Assembly (NCBI GenBank): GCA_027487485.1 | Contig: JAIYDN010000019.1 | Span: 1 to 64,000 of the forward strand | Direction: 5' to 3' | Origin: Planctomycetaceae bacterium | GTDB taxonomy: Bacteria > Planctomycetota > Planctomycetia > Pirellulales > Pirellulaceae | Length of the DNA stretch: 64,000 nt | Program-made: the position numbers and the translations under genes | Notes under the pieces: generated by a model | Databases searched by the model: none | What the model was told of the DNA's origin: nothing | What the model saw: the letters and a program-made list of their open reading frames with translations, nothing else | Shown: in pieces, positions 34,736 to 43,499 of the stretch | Layout of the letters: each line of letters starts with the position of its first letter | How positions within the stretch are numbered: the stretch's first letter is position 1

Positions 34736-36739
34736 ATGTTCATGAAGATCTACCGATGTTTAGCACTCGTTCTTTGCGGTTTCATTTCGCTGTCGACGCA
34801 AGCCGATGAGCCGCAATTGGGCGACTTGCGATCGATGGAGTTAAAGTCTATCGACGGCTCAATTGTTTCGTTCGCCGATACGAAGTTGCATGTTTATTGC
34901 GTGCTGGGGACCGAATGTCCGGTGTCTCGGTTCTATGCGGCTCGCTTGGATGAGCTTTCGAAGCAATATGCCGATCAAGGAGTTCGCTTCGTAGGTATTC
35001 ATTCCAATATGCACGATTCGGAAGCGGATGTTCAAAAGTTCATGAAGGAACTCAGCGTTTCGTTTCCGCAAGTTCACGATGCAAGACAAGCTATTGCGCG
35101 GCAGCTCAGTGCAACGCGAGTGCCGGAAGTTTTCTTGCTCGATACGGAAGGCAAAGTACGCTACAGCGGTCGAGTCGATGACCAGTATGCGCCGGGTGTG
35201 AAACGCTCTGCTGCAAACACCAATCATTTGAAAAATGCCATTGACGCGGTACTTGCTGGAAAGAAGCCGGTAGAATCTCGTGTTGAACCAGTGGGTTGTT
35301 TGATCACGTTTGAGAAACCGGCTGAGACTGTTCCGGCAACAGATATCACCTACTGCAAAACAATTGCACCTCTATTCAATGAACATTGCGTTGAGTGTCA
35401 TCGAGAGGGTGAAATCGGGACGTTTGACATCACGAACTACGATGAAGTTCGCGGTTGGTCAGAGATGATCGTGGAAGTGGTCGAACAAAAACGAATGCCG
35501 CCTTGGCATGCTGACCCGAAGTTTGGCGAGTTCAAGAACCAGCGTCACATGCCGGACAGTGCGCTGGTAGTCTTGAAAGAATGGGTCAAAGCTGGAACGC
35601 CCTATGGCGACAAAGCCGATTTGCCGCCACCACCAAAATTCGTGGATGGATGGCGACTAGATAAAGAACCTGAATTGATTGTGTCGATGCGCGACAAGCC
35701 TTACACGATTCCTGCTAGCGGTTCGGTGGATTATCAATATTTTGTAGTGGATCCAAAGATCACCGAGGATCGCTGGGTTGCCTCAGCGCAGATTGTTCCG
35801 GGCAATCCATCAGTCGTTCATCATGCGATTGTGTTTGTGAGACCGCCCGATGGAGTCGACTTTTCTGGAATCGGTTGGTTGACGGCCTATGTGCCTGGGC
35901 AGCGCGCGACAATTTTCCCACCAGGCTTTGCCAGAAAAATCCCAGCTGGGTCCAAGCTCGTGTTTCAAATGCACTACACACCAAATGGGCAAGAACAAAC
36001 GGACGCGACACAAATTGGTATGACGTTTATGAATCCCAACGAAGTGACACATGAAGTATTCACGATGGTTGGTATCGATCAAGAGTTCGAAATACCACCG
36101 GGCGAATCAAATCACGTGGTTACCTCGAGTGTCAATCGGTTACCGCATGATGGTGTTCTGCTGGCAGTTTCGCCGCATATGCACTTGCGAGGCAAATCGT
36201 TTGAAATGGCTGCCGTGGCGAATCGCAATACAACGGGGGAGGATCGAAGCACGTTGTTGAAAGTCCCGCAATACGATTTCAACTGGCAGCACACCTATGA
36301 ATTTGCCGAGCCGATACGATTCAGCGAACTGAAATCGCTTGAGTTAACGACGACCTTTGATAACTCGAAAGGAAATCCCTTCAATCCAGCGCCTGAAGAA
36401 TATGTTGTGTGGGGCGATCAAACTTGGGAGGAAATGTCGGTTGCATTTCTAGAAGTTGCCAAGCCGCTAAAGCAAGATTCGGCCGTGATTAAACTGGCGA
36501 ACACGCCCGCTGAGGTTCTAACAACGAGCAAGGAAATGGACGAACCGACTGCAGGTCAAACAGAGTATGCGGATGATTTCTTGGCCAAATTCGATTCCAA
36601 CAAAGATGGCGCAGTTGTCGTTGCGGAAGTACCACGCATCGTAAAAGATTATTCATTCCGCCGCATTGATGCAGATGATAACGGTTCGATCACTCGCGAT
36701 GAGTTGATTGCAGCAGCAAAGGCGAAACGTGGAAAATAG
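34736..36739 (+). CDS. exported thioredoxin-like / haem c / copper monooxygenase-like / EF-hand protein
   Basis: 667-residue multi-domain exported protein. Order: signal peptide (about 6-22), thioredoxin/AhpC-like domain (about 30-175, single Cys in TECPVSRF), a haem-c motif CVECH (218-222) with MPPWHADP downstream, then a copper type II ascorbate-dependent monooxygenase-like region. In that region the metal-ligand candidates are VVHHAIVF (362-363), QMHYTPNG (His413) and SPHMHLRGK (481, 483). Two C-terminal EF-hand loops follow (DSNKDGAVVVAEV, DADDNGSITRDEL). Such redoxin/copper fusions are typical of planctomycetes; the reaction is unknown. The 3' end overlaps the MMPL exporter gene by 11 bp. 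Confidence 0.85.
   Translation: MFMKIYRCLALVLCGFISLSTQADEPQLGDLRSMELKSIDGSIVSFADTKLHVYCVLGTECPVSRFYAARLDELSKQYADQGVRFVGIHSNMHDSEADVQKFMKELSVSFPQVHDARQAIARQLSATRVPEVFLLDTEGKVRYSGRVDDQYAPGVKRSAANTNHLKNAIDAVLAGKKPVESRVEPVGCLITFEKPAETVPATDITYCKTIAPLFNEHCVECHREGEIGTFDITNYDEVRGWSEMIVEVVEQKRMPPWHADPKFGEFKNQRHMPDSALVVLKEWVKAGTPYGDKADLPPPPKFVDGWRLDKEPELIVSMRDKPYTIPASGSVDYQYFVVDPKITEDRWVASAQIVPGNPSVVHHAIVFVRPPDGVDFSGIGWLTAYVPGQRATIFPPGFARKIPAGSKLVFQMHYTPNGQEQTDATQIGMTFMNPNEVTHEVFTMVGIDQEFEIPPGESNHVVTSSVNRLPHDGVLLAVSPHMHLRGKSFEMAAVANRNTTGEDRSTLLKVPQYDFNWQHTYEFAEPIRFSELKSLELTTTFDNSKGNPFNPAPEEYVVWGDQTWEEMSVAFLEVAKPLKQDSAVIKLANTPAEVLTTSKEMDEPTAGQTEYADDFLAKFDSNKDGAVVVAEVPRIVKDYSFRRIDADDNGSITRDELIAAAKAKRGK
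36718..36722 (+). promoter_or_regulatory. ribosome-binding site inside the upstream gene
   Basis: AAAGG lies in the last codons of the monooxygenase-like gene, 6 nt before the GTG at 36729, indicating translational coupling of the two genes. Confidence 0.65.
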
Positions 36740-39053
36740 TTCGCGCCAATCGTTGGTTGCCCAATCGTGGGTTGCTCGTACGTTCGCAAGCATCGTTGAC
36801 CACCCGTGGGTGTGTTGGTCCGCACTTGTTTTACTTATCGCTTTGGCCATAGGTGGTTACTACCGTCCTACTTGGCCTCAAGATCTATGGCGTGGTCTGA
36901 AGCCCCTTGCAATTGAAAAAGAAGACGCGAATCAGAAAGCCAACGAGCGACGTCAGACGCCGGCGATGAACGTCGAACGCAATTCGTTGGGCCGAGCGCA
37001 GGCGTTCTTGGTTGTTTCGTCGAAGCAGTTTTTTAGTCGCGATGGTGCGGCCGCAATTCGCGATATTGTCGATACTCTTGAACAGCAGGATACGATCGCT
37101 AGCATCCAGTGGCTTGATCAAGCTCCACCGCTGAATATCTTTGGTCTATCCGAGCCTATCCTGCCTCGCGGACAAGCTTCGCCACAACGGTTTGCGTTGG
37201 CCAAGGAGAAAGCCCTGAAGCATCCGTTAGTCGTCGGCATGTTCATGTCAAAGGATGCGAACACGTTACTGATTGGGATCAACTTCAACTGGATTTTTGT
37301 TGACGAAGATGCAGATTGTACGACGCACGTGATCGACGTTGCCAAGAAGACCTTGGCCAAACATCCTGGCGTTGAGATGTCGTTTGAAATGACTGGCGGC
37401 GTACCGATCCGAATCGCGTTGCTTGAGAACCAAGCCTCGAATGAATTTACGTTTCAATTGATCGGATACGGAATGATTCTTGCAATGGCGATCATCCTGT
37501 TTCGCGGATTTATCGTTGTACTGGTTGTTGCGACCGCGCCGGCACTAGGTGTGTTTCTATCGCTTGGATTCTTGCGGTACTTTGGATGGGAGGACAACCC
37601 GTTCAGCCAAGTGATTTTGCCAGTGCTGCTTAGTTTAGTTGGCTTTGCGGACGGTGTGCACATGATGGTCTACATTCGTCAGTGCTTGAGCGAAGGACAG
37701 CTGCCCAAGGTGGCGTGTAGGAATGCGTTGGCGACGGTTGGTGTGGCGTGTAGTTTAACAACGATCACAACTTCGATCGGAATGGGCTCGTTGGGATTTT
37801 CGCGAAGTGCAGTGGTTCGCGAGTTCGCTTACTCTTGTGTGCTTGGGTCATCAACCATTCTAATTGCCGTCCTGCTGGTTATTCCGCTGGCATGTTGCAC
37901 TGGCTTGGGGCGTCGGCTGGCAAAGGGGGCTGATCGCGGCATTGTTGATCGCTATTTACAGCATATAGGCGAACCTGTAATGGCAGTTGTGCGATACTCT
38001 CGATATGTAGCTTACTTTGCAATTTTTTTGCTAGCTGTGTTGGCGATGATGACTTTCCAGTTGCGTCCGGATGATCGTCAATCGAATGCACTGCCAAGCG
38101 GCAGCGAGGCTCAGCGGGCACTCGCAGGACTTGATAGCACCATGGGTGGCCTGGAAGTCGGTTCGATCAAACTGAATTGGAGCGAGGAGGGTGCCGACCC
38201 ACGGACGATTGCGACTGTGATCGATGCTGTGGATAAATTGCTGGATCAGGAACCGCTGCTCGCGCATCCTCTTTCGCTTTGCAAACTGTTAGCAGCGTTG
38301 CCCGGTGAAGAATCCGCAGTAGACAAGATGCCGATGGCCGAGCTGTTGCCACCTCCGCTCAAGCTGGCTTTATACGATCCAGATAACCGTCAAGCTGTTG
38401 TGAATTTTCGCGTTAAGGATCTTGGAACCGCGAAGTACAAACCGACTTTTGAACGAGTCGAAGCGGGGTTGAAGAAAATTGAGCAAGAACATGAGGGCTT
38501 TACTTGCAAGATGGAAGGCGGTCCGATTTTTCGATGGCGGAACCTGTTCAAAATCGTTTCTGATTTAGCGATGAGTCTTGGGACGGCGTCGATTGAGATC
38601 TTGATTGTGATGGGAATTGCATTTCGGTCGTTGAAGCTTGGATTGATTGCGATTATTCCAAACATGGTTCCGCTAGCTGCCGCCGGGACGTTTATGGCGA
38701 TTTTCGGCTGGCCGCTGGATATCGTTAGCGTATGTTCGTTTACGATTTGCTTAGGAATTGCCGTCGATGACACGATTCACTTTTTGTCGCGTTATCGTGA
38801 AGAACAACAACATCAACCGGATAGGAAACTGGCGCTTCAACAAGCGTTCCAAGGCGTTGGTACTGGGATGATTATGACGACAATTGTCTTAGTGGCAGGC
38901 TTCAGTTCGGTGTTGATCAGTGAGACTCGAGATCATCGCGTGTTCGGCATCCTGGGGATCATTACGTTGATTTCGGCGCTGGTATGTGATCTGTTCTTGC
39001 TACCGAGTCTATTGGCGCACTTTGACCGAGCACCGAAGGCAAAGACGGAGTGA
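36729..39053 (+). CDS. MMPL/RND-type membrane exporter
   Basis: 774-residue polytopic protein of the RND superfamily (MMPL branch, two sterol-sensing-like halves). An N-terminal helix is followed by a large periplasmic loop, then five or six membrane helices (FQLIGYGMILAMAIILFRG, VVLVVATAPALGVFLSLGF, ILPVLLSLVGFADGVHMMVY and others). The pattern repeats in the second half, with GIAVDDTIHFLSRYREE as the conserved Asp-containing helix. Members export lipids or small hydrophobic compounds. Its GTG start at 36729 overlaps the upstream gene, so the two are probably made together and may work on the same substrate or cell-envelope site. A TTG 7 codons upstream is an alternative start. Confidence 0.82.
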   Translation: MENSSRQSLVAQSWVARTFASIVDHPWVCWSALVLLIALAIGGYYRPTWPQDLWRGLKPLAIEKEDANQKANERRQTPAMNVERNSLGRAQAFLVVSSKQFFSRDGAAAIRDIVDTLEQQDTIASIQWLDQAPPLNIFGLSEPILPRGQASPQRFALAKEKALKHPLVVGMFMSKDANTLLIGINFNWIFVDEDADCTTHVIDVAKKTLAKHPGVEMSFEMTGGVPIRIALLENQASNEFTFQLIGYGMILAMAIILFRGFIVVLVVATAPALGVFLSLGFLRYFGWEDNPFSQVILPVLLSLVGFADGVHMMVYIRQCLSEGQLPKVACRNALATVGVACSLTTITTSIGMGSLGFSRSAVVREFAYSCVLGSSTILIAVLLVIPLACCTGLGRRLAKGADRGIVDRYLQHIGEPVMAVVRYSRYVAYFAIFLLAVLAMMTFQLRPDDRQSNALPSGSEAQRALAGLDSTMGGLEVGSIKLNWSEEGADPRTIATVIDAVDKLLDQEPLLAHPLSLCKLLAALPGEESAVDKMPMAELLPPPLKLALYDPDNRQAVVNFRVKDLGTAKYKPTFERVEAGLKKIEQEHEGFTCKMEGGPIFRWRNLFKIVSDLAMSLGTASIEILIVMGIAFRSLKLGLIAIIPNMVPLAAAGTFMAIFGWPLDIVSVCSFTICLGIAVDDTIHFLSRYREEQQHQPDRKLALQQAFQGVGTGMIMTTIVLVAGFSSVLISETRDHRVFGILGIITLISALVCDLFLLPSLLAHFDRAPKAKTE

Positions 39054-39242
39054 TTGATCCTTCGGGCGGGATTACCCACATTTTGCTTGATTCTTTGAAT
39101 CCAATTGCCTCACCGAACCGGTCAAGTCATACCCAGCAGCCATGTCGTAACTGCATCCCCGCCTCGCCCCAGCTAGCGTCACTTTAGCCCAGAGGTCGGC
39201 ATTTTTCTGCCAGTTGCGTATGCCACCGGACTCGCGGACTTG

Positions 39243-40499
39243 CTATTCTGCACTCGTGTCCAGCGGAAGCATCTTCACATCGTTTGGGTTGAGCTCGGGC
39301 TCGGATTTTTCAATCTCGGCAAAGAGCTGGTAGATTTGTTGCGCACGTTCGACTTTGATGACGGCTAAATCTAAACGCATACTTTGTTCGCTCAGTTCTG
39401 TCTGACTTAGGCTACCCTCCGAGTATTGCTTATTCGCTTGCTCTACTTTTCGTGCAAGAAACGACAATTGTTTCTCAGCTTCTTGTATATCCAACCGAAG
39501 AAGTTGCAATTGTGTCTGATACTCGGACCATGCTCGCTTCCAGTCACCTAAAGAGCGTGCCTGGCCTTTTTCAGCTAAAACCAAATCCTGTTTCTCTAGT
39601 TTCAGTCTGTTTTCATCTTGAGAGTCCAGATTCTCGACCTTCGATAGCTTGTCGATAACAGCCAGCCTGGAGGTGCGACTCTCTGTCTGATATCTGTAAT
39701 TCCTCCAATGAACTTGCAGTAGCCTAACATACTCATCCGGCTTTCTCATTGCTTGCGTAGCTGTGGCTTCCAGGCCTGAACTTGTCGCACTCAATGGAGC
39801 GTTCGGAAGCCGTGATCTAGCTGACTCTGCGGCAGGCGGTAGTACTCCCGAAGCTTTCGCGGCAGTAAGTTCTTTGAATCGAAGATCGATAATCTCATCC
39901 GCCAGTTGGTCGCGACGTTCAAGTAGCTCTTGCGCGGCCTTAATTCGAGTGCTTAACTCCATCAGTGATTCTCGGAGCTGGTTTTGATTCAGCTCGAACT
40001 CCTTCCTTAAAGCAGCCTTCAGCCGATCACGTCCCTCAGGGATCTCGACATCCTTTAGTGTAATTTTCTCGCTGATTCCTTTGGCTACCGCATTCGGACC
40101 CGGAGCATTCGGACTCGGAGCAATCCGTGGCTCTTCGGGGCGGTCGATCGCAACAACGACTTCTATTATCTCGTCGATTAAACGACGATCGGCTCGAACG
40201 ACTATCTGCTTTTCATCATCTCCAATGATCGAAAATTGGCCTTTCTGTTTTTTGAACAACTGCTCAATGTTCCTGACCGCCCAATTCGCTTTGACGTATT
40301 TCAGAGGTATTACTTTACTAACCTCTCGTTCATCCGATTCGTTGGTTGGGTTATTGCTAGAGCCCGAGTCCGCCGTTAAGGGTGATGACGAAGAATGTGG
40401 AAGAATTTCCTGCCCAGACATTTCCTGTCCAGAGACAATATTCAACAGCAACGCCGCCGTGATTATTATGAGCTTGGATGGACTAAAGTGTGTTGGCAT
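39243..40499 (-). CDS. exported protein with secretin N-domain and coiled coil
   Basis: 418 residues with a signal peptide (LIIITAALLLNIVSG). Residues about 62-122 resemble a secretin N1/NolW-type domain (KVIPLKYVKANWAVRNIEQLF ... IVVRADRRLIDEIIEVVVAID). The C-terminal half forms long helical coiled coils (for example QLRESLMELSTRIKAAQELLE and LDIQEAEKQLSFLARKVEQAN). No secretin pore domain is present, so this is not a complete secretin. The start is 10 bp downstream of the kinase stop; with the ECF sigma gene it makes a three-gene operon. Confidence 0.72.
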   Translation of the reverse strand: MPTHFSPSKLIIITAALLLNIVSGQEMSGQEILPHSSSSPLTADSGSSNNPTNESDEREVSKVIPLKYVKANWAVRNIEQLFKKQKGQFSIIGDDEKQIVVRADRRLIDEIIEVVVAIDRPEEPRIAPSPNAPGPNAVAKGISEKITLKDVEIPEGRDRLKAALRKEFELNQNQLRESLMELSTRIKAAQELLERRDQLADEIIDLRFKELTAAKASGVLPPAAESARSRLPNAPLSATSSGLEATATQAMRKPDEYVRLLQVHWRNYRYQTESRTSRLAVIDKLSKVENLDSQDENRLKLEKQDLVLAEKGQARSLGDWKRAWSEYQTQLQLLRLDIQEAEKQLSFLARKVEQANKQYSEGSLSQTELSEQSMRLDLAVIKVERAQQIYQLFAEIEKSEPELNPNDVKMLPLDTSAE

Positions 40500-40509
40500 G
40501 TTTGAATCC

Positions 40510-42387
40510 TTATTGGCTGGTTGCGGAACGGGAATAAGTAAACGAGCCGCGAGACTCGTAGGAGCGAATGCGATCCATCTCGGCTTGAGTCAGCTCCAAT
40601 TCGATCGGCACCAATCGATTGAGCGTGCTCTCGGGACTGTCGTCTTTGGTGCTAACAACTCGAACCTCACGCACGACCGAAACAACCTCAGGATTTGACA
40701 CGTCGATATCCGGTAAGCAAACGTTGATATCGATGAAATCTCCAAGCGTTGGCGAGGTACCGTTCCCAGTTGTCCAAACATGGACGATGCACTGCTTTGC
40801 GGCCCCACCCGTTTCGATCGCCATTTTTTCTCGACGCAATAGGCTTGCCATCGCTCCCGTTCCTTCGAGCTGGGTTTCCACTTGCTGTAACGATTGATCG
40901 ATCGTACCAAGCAGATCGGAGGTAACGTTCCACTGGAGAGAGGGATCGGTTGCCGGCGGTACTAGTACCTGCGGATCAAATTGCTGCTGGATGAGATTGG
41001 ACGACTGAGGTTGGTCAGACTTCGCGTTGGGTGAAGGTTCTGCCGTTCTTCCGATACTCGACGCGATGTTTCCTGCTTCGGATTCGCTGGATAGCATCCC
41101 TTGGTTCGTATTCTGTACGACCAAGATTCCAGCAAAGAATACCAAGCATGAAAACATCCCAACGGCAATCCATCGGAGGATCGTTGGAAGACTCCTTTGC
41201 TGGGCTTTGTTCATGCTCGCGATCAACATCCGTGGCAATGCTGTTGTCGTTGGTTGTTGAACATGAGCCAGGCAATCTTCGAGCAATGAAGTAACTTCAC
41301 TTGCGGTTGAGGGGCGATCGTCGGGTGACTTGGATTGAAGTTTGGCAACAATCCATTCCAACCATTCGGGCACCGTGGGCTCGATCTCTCGCATCGGTCG
41401 AGCGGACTCGTTAACGATCCGATTGAGTACTTCGAAGCAAGCTTCACCTCGAAAAGGTGGTCGGCCAGTTGCCATGGTGTAGAGCACACTCCCAAGACTG
41501 AATAGATCGCTGCGTGCATCGAGCGATCTTGCTTCGGCTTGCTCGGGGGACATGAATTGTGGCGTTCCCGCAATGACTCCAGTCCGAGTGATCGAGGCAT
41601 CATCGGCGGCTCGCGCCAAACCAAAATCGGTGATCGTAACGCGTTCAACCCCTTGCTCGAGCAATATGTTGGCAGGCTTGATGTCTCGATGGATCAAGCC
41701 TTGAGCATGTGCTGCGGCCAATCCTGAAGCGACTTGAATACCCACTCGCAACGTTTGTTCGATGGTCAAAGGACCGTCGGTGTCGATTCGTTTTTGCAGC
41801 GAAATCCCACCAGCGTAAGGCATTACGAGAAATGGCAATCCATGCCATTCGTCAACCCGATGAATAGCAATGATATTGTCATGTCGAACGGCGGCTGCAG
41901 CTTGCGCTTCACGTGAGAATCGCTTTCGGGCACTTCCGTTGGTCGCGAGCCGAGGAGCTAGTATTTTGATGGCAACATAGCGATTGAGCGAGTGTTCGAA
42001 TCCCTTCAGAACGATCCCCATGCCACCGTGTCCTACGATGCCTACGATTTCGTAACCGGCGAATCGCCCAATCATCCTTGGGTCGTCCGTCGCGTCCAGC
42101 CAGCCGCGGATCTCGCGCGTTAGCATCGACGATACATCCGCAGGCGAATCTACATCGGATTCGATACCAGTCGAGAGTTGACCATCGAAAACATCCGGCA
42201 ACAGAAGCGATCGCTTACGTTTCCAATCCGCCACATCGGAATCGGAATGTTCAATGCGACGTCGGCATTCGGAACATTCCGTTAAATGCGACTCCACCAG
42301 CTCGCACGCTGCGTCGTCCAATCGGGCGTCCAGGTACTCATCCAGCAGTCGCGGGTCGCAGCTTAGGTTATCTTTCGCTTTCATCAT
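40510..42387 (-). CDS. zinc-finger Ser/Thr protein kinase with membrane anchor
   Basis: Pkn-type kinase of 625 residues. N-terminal zinc-finger segment HLTECSEC (His34, Cys38, Cys41) of the anti-sigma type, then the kinase domain: glycine loop IVGHGGMGIVLKG, VAIKIL lysine, HRDIKPANILL catalytic loop and TDFGLARA. A transmembrane helix (RWIAVGMFSCLVFFAGILVV) is followed by an extracytoplasmic domain of about 200 residues with no recognised fold. The ATG at 42387 (or the next codon) is chosen; a GTG adjoining the sigma-gene stop would lengthen it by 32 residues. The zinc finger plus the adjacent sigma gene suggest that the kinase controls that sigma factor. Confidence 0.85.
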   Translation of the reverse strand: MMKAKDNLSCDPRLLDEYLDARLDDAACELVESHLTECSECRRRIEHSDSDVADWKRKRSLLLPDVFDGQLSTGIESDVDSPADVSSMLTREIRGWLDATDDPRMIGRFAGYEIVGIVGHGGMGIVLKGFEHSLNRYVAIKILAPRLATNGSARKRFSREAQAAAAVRHDNIIAIHRVDEWHGLPFLVMPYAGGISLQKRIDTDGPLTIEQTLRVGIQVASGLAAAHAQGLIHRDIKPANILLEQGVERVTITDFGLARAADDASITRTGVIAGTPQFMSPEQAEARSLDARSDLFSLGSVLYTMATGRPPFRGEACFEVLNRIVNESARPMREIEPTVPEWLEWIVAKLQSKSPDDRPSTASEVTSLLEDCLAHVQQPTTTALPRMLIASMNKAQQRSLPTILRWIAVGMFSCLVFFAGILVVQNTNQGMLSSESEAGNIASSIGRTAEPSPNAKSDQPQSSNLIQQQFDPQVLVPPATDPSLQWNVTSDLLGTIDQSLQQVETQLEGTGAMASLLRREKMAIETGGAAKQCIVHVWTTGNGTSPTLGDFIDINVCLPDIDVSNPEVVSVVREVRVVSTKDDSPESTLNRLVPIELELTQAEMDRIRSYESRGSFTYSRSATSQ

Positions 42388-42483
42388 CAATATTTTTTGA
42401 AGAGTATTTTTGGTAACGGAGTCTGTCTGAGACGTAATCGTTTGGCGTACCCGAAAGACGCGGCCCCTATTTTGAAACAACAC

Positions 42484-43074
42484 CTAGTCTGTTTTGAGGA
42501 TGCTCGCCGTTTCGTTTTGCAGCATCCGCAGCACGCGTCCTTTTGCACCGTATACTTTCCCGACCGACAATCTCAATGAATCTGCGACATCCTGTGCTGG
42601 ATGATCCAGCATGGCCGTCATCTCGAAGGCTCGCCAAGTGAGAGCAGAAACTTTTGCCTGAACTCTTGCAGAAGCGAGTCTCAAAACGGATCGCTCGTGC
42701 TCGTCCTCAATCCACTGATCCAACTGCTCTGTCGGTGATTGAATACCTTGGCAGAGTTCCAAGAAATGACTCCCTCCCACTGCCATCGATTTAGGAGCCC
42801 GGTTCAATGTGTTGATGATTGCGTTCCGGGTAACAGCTCGCAACCAAACGCGAAAGCCACCCCGAGCGGGATCTTTCTTCCAATCAGCGATCGCACATGC
42901 GACGGTCATCAAAACTCTCTGGGTCATGTCTTCGGAATCACTGGCTTGCAATCCCATTCTCAGTCCTAAGCGCAAGATCATGGGCCGATAGATCGCCACA
43001 AATTCGTCCCAAGCAAGCGCGTCGCCTGCGTCGGCAAGTCGAATTAGCAGGCTTTCACGAGTTTCAGGCAGCAT
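42484..43074 (-). CDS. ECF-type sigma factor
   Basis: 196-residue extracytoplasmic-function sigma factor. Region 2 reads WDEFVAIYRPMILRLGLRMGLQASDSEDMTQRVLM with the -10-binding segment FRVWLRAVTRNAIIN. Region 4 reads FEMTAMLDHPAQDVADSLRLSVGKVYGAKGRVLRML. The gene lies directly upstream of a zinc-finger kinase, the arrangement common in planctomycete ECF groups. The ATG at 43074 is preferred because an upstream Met 16 codons earlier adds no conserved residues. Target promoters are unknown. Confidence 0.87.
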   Translation of the reverse strand: MLPETRESLLIRLADAGDALAWDEFVAIYRPMILRLGLRMGLQASDSEDMTQRVLMTVACAIADWKKDPARGGFRVWLRAVTRNAIINTLNRAPKSMAVGGSHFLELCQGIQSPTEQLDQWIEDEHERSVLRLASARVQAKVSALTWRAFEMTAMLDHPAQDVADSLRLSVGKVYGAKGRVLRMLQNETASILKTD

Positions 43075-43499
43075 ATTTCTCAGGTGCAAGGACAGCAATG
43101 GTTTGACAATCAGCCGCGGCAAGAAGCCTATCCTACCGCTCTTCTAACCATCTATACCCAAGCCAGCTCCCGTTTTCGCGTTTTCGAGCCCTGTGTTTTG
43201 CAAAAAATTACGTTTAAATTAGCGCACCAAACCTGTTGCGAAGGAGGGGCACACGGCCCCGCCTTCGCGTTGCACTTGCCTAGCTTCTGAAAGGTTCTTG
43301 ATAATCCCTGAACTATGACAACCATGGAGATAACGGTTGCCGCGGCCCTAGGGTCGATTCCAACGAGCGATAAATGCCTGAGCATTATTTTTATAGAGAA
43401 ATCTAACTCGATAAAAATGATTGGAATTTAGTCAACGATATGTAACAATGCTTCGCGATCAATCTCCATGGCAGTCCCGAATTCAACAGAAGGCATACT
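43075..43499. other. divergent intergenic region with hairpin repeat copy B
   Basis: Upstream region of the ECF operon and of the long repeat protein. Copy B of the dispersed repeat is at 43217-43275: AGCGCACCAAACCTGTTGC and arms GCGAAGGAGGGGC (43238-43250) and GCCCCGCCTTCGC (43256-43268), with one mismatch. No other gene or site was recognised. Confidence 0.75.
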
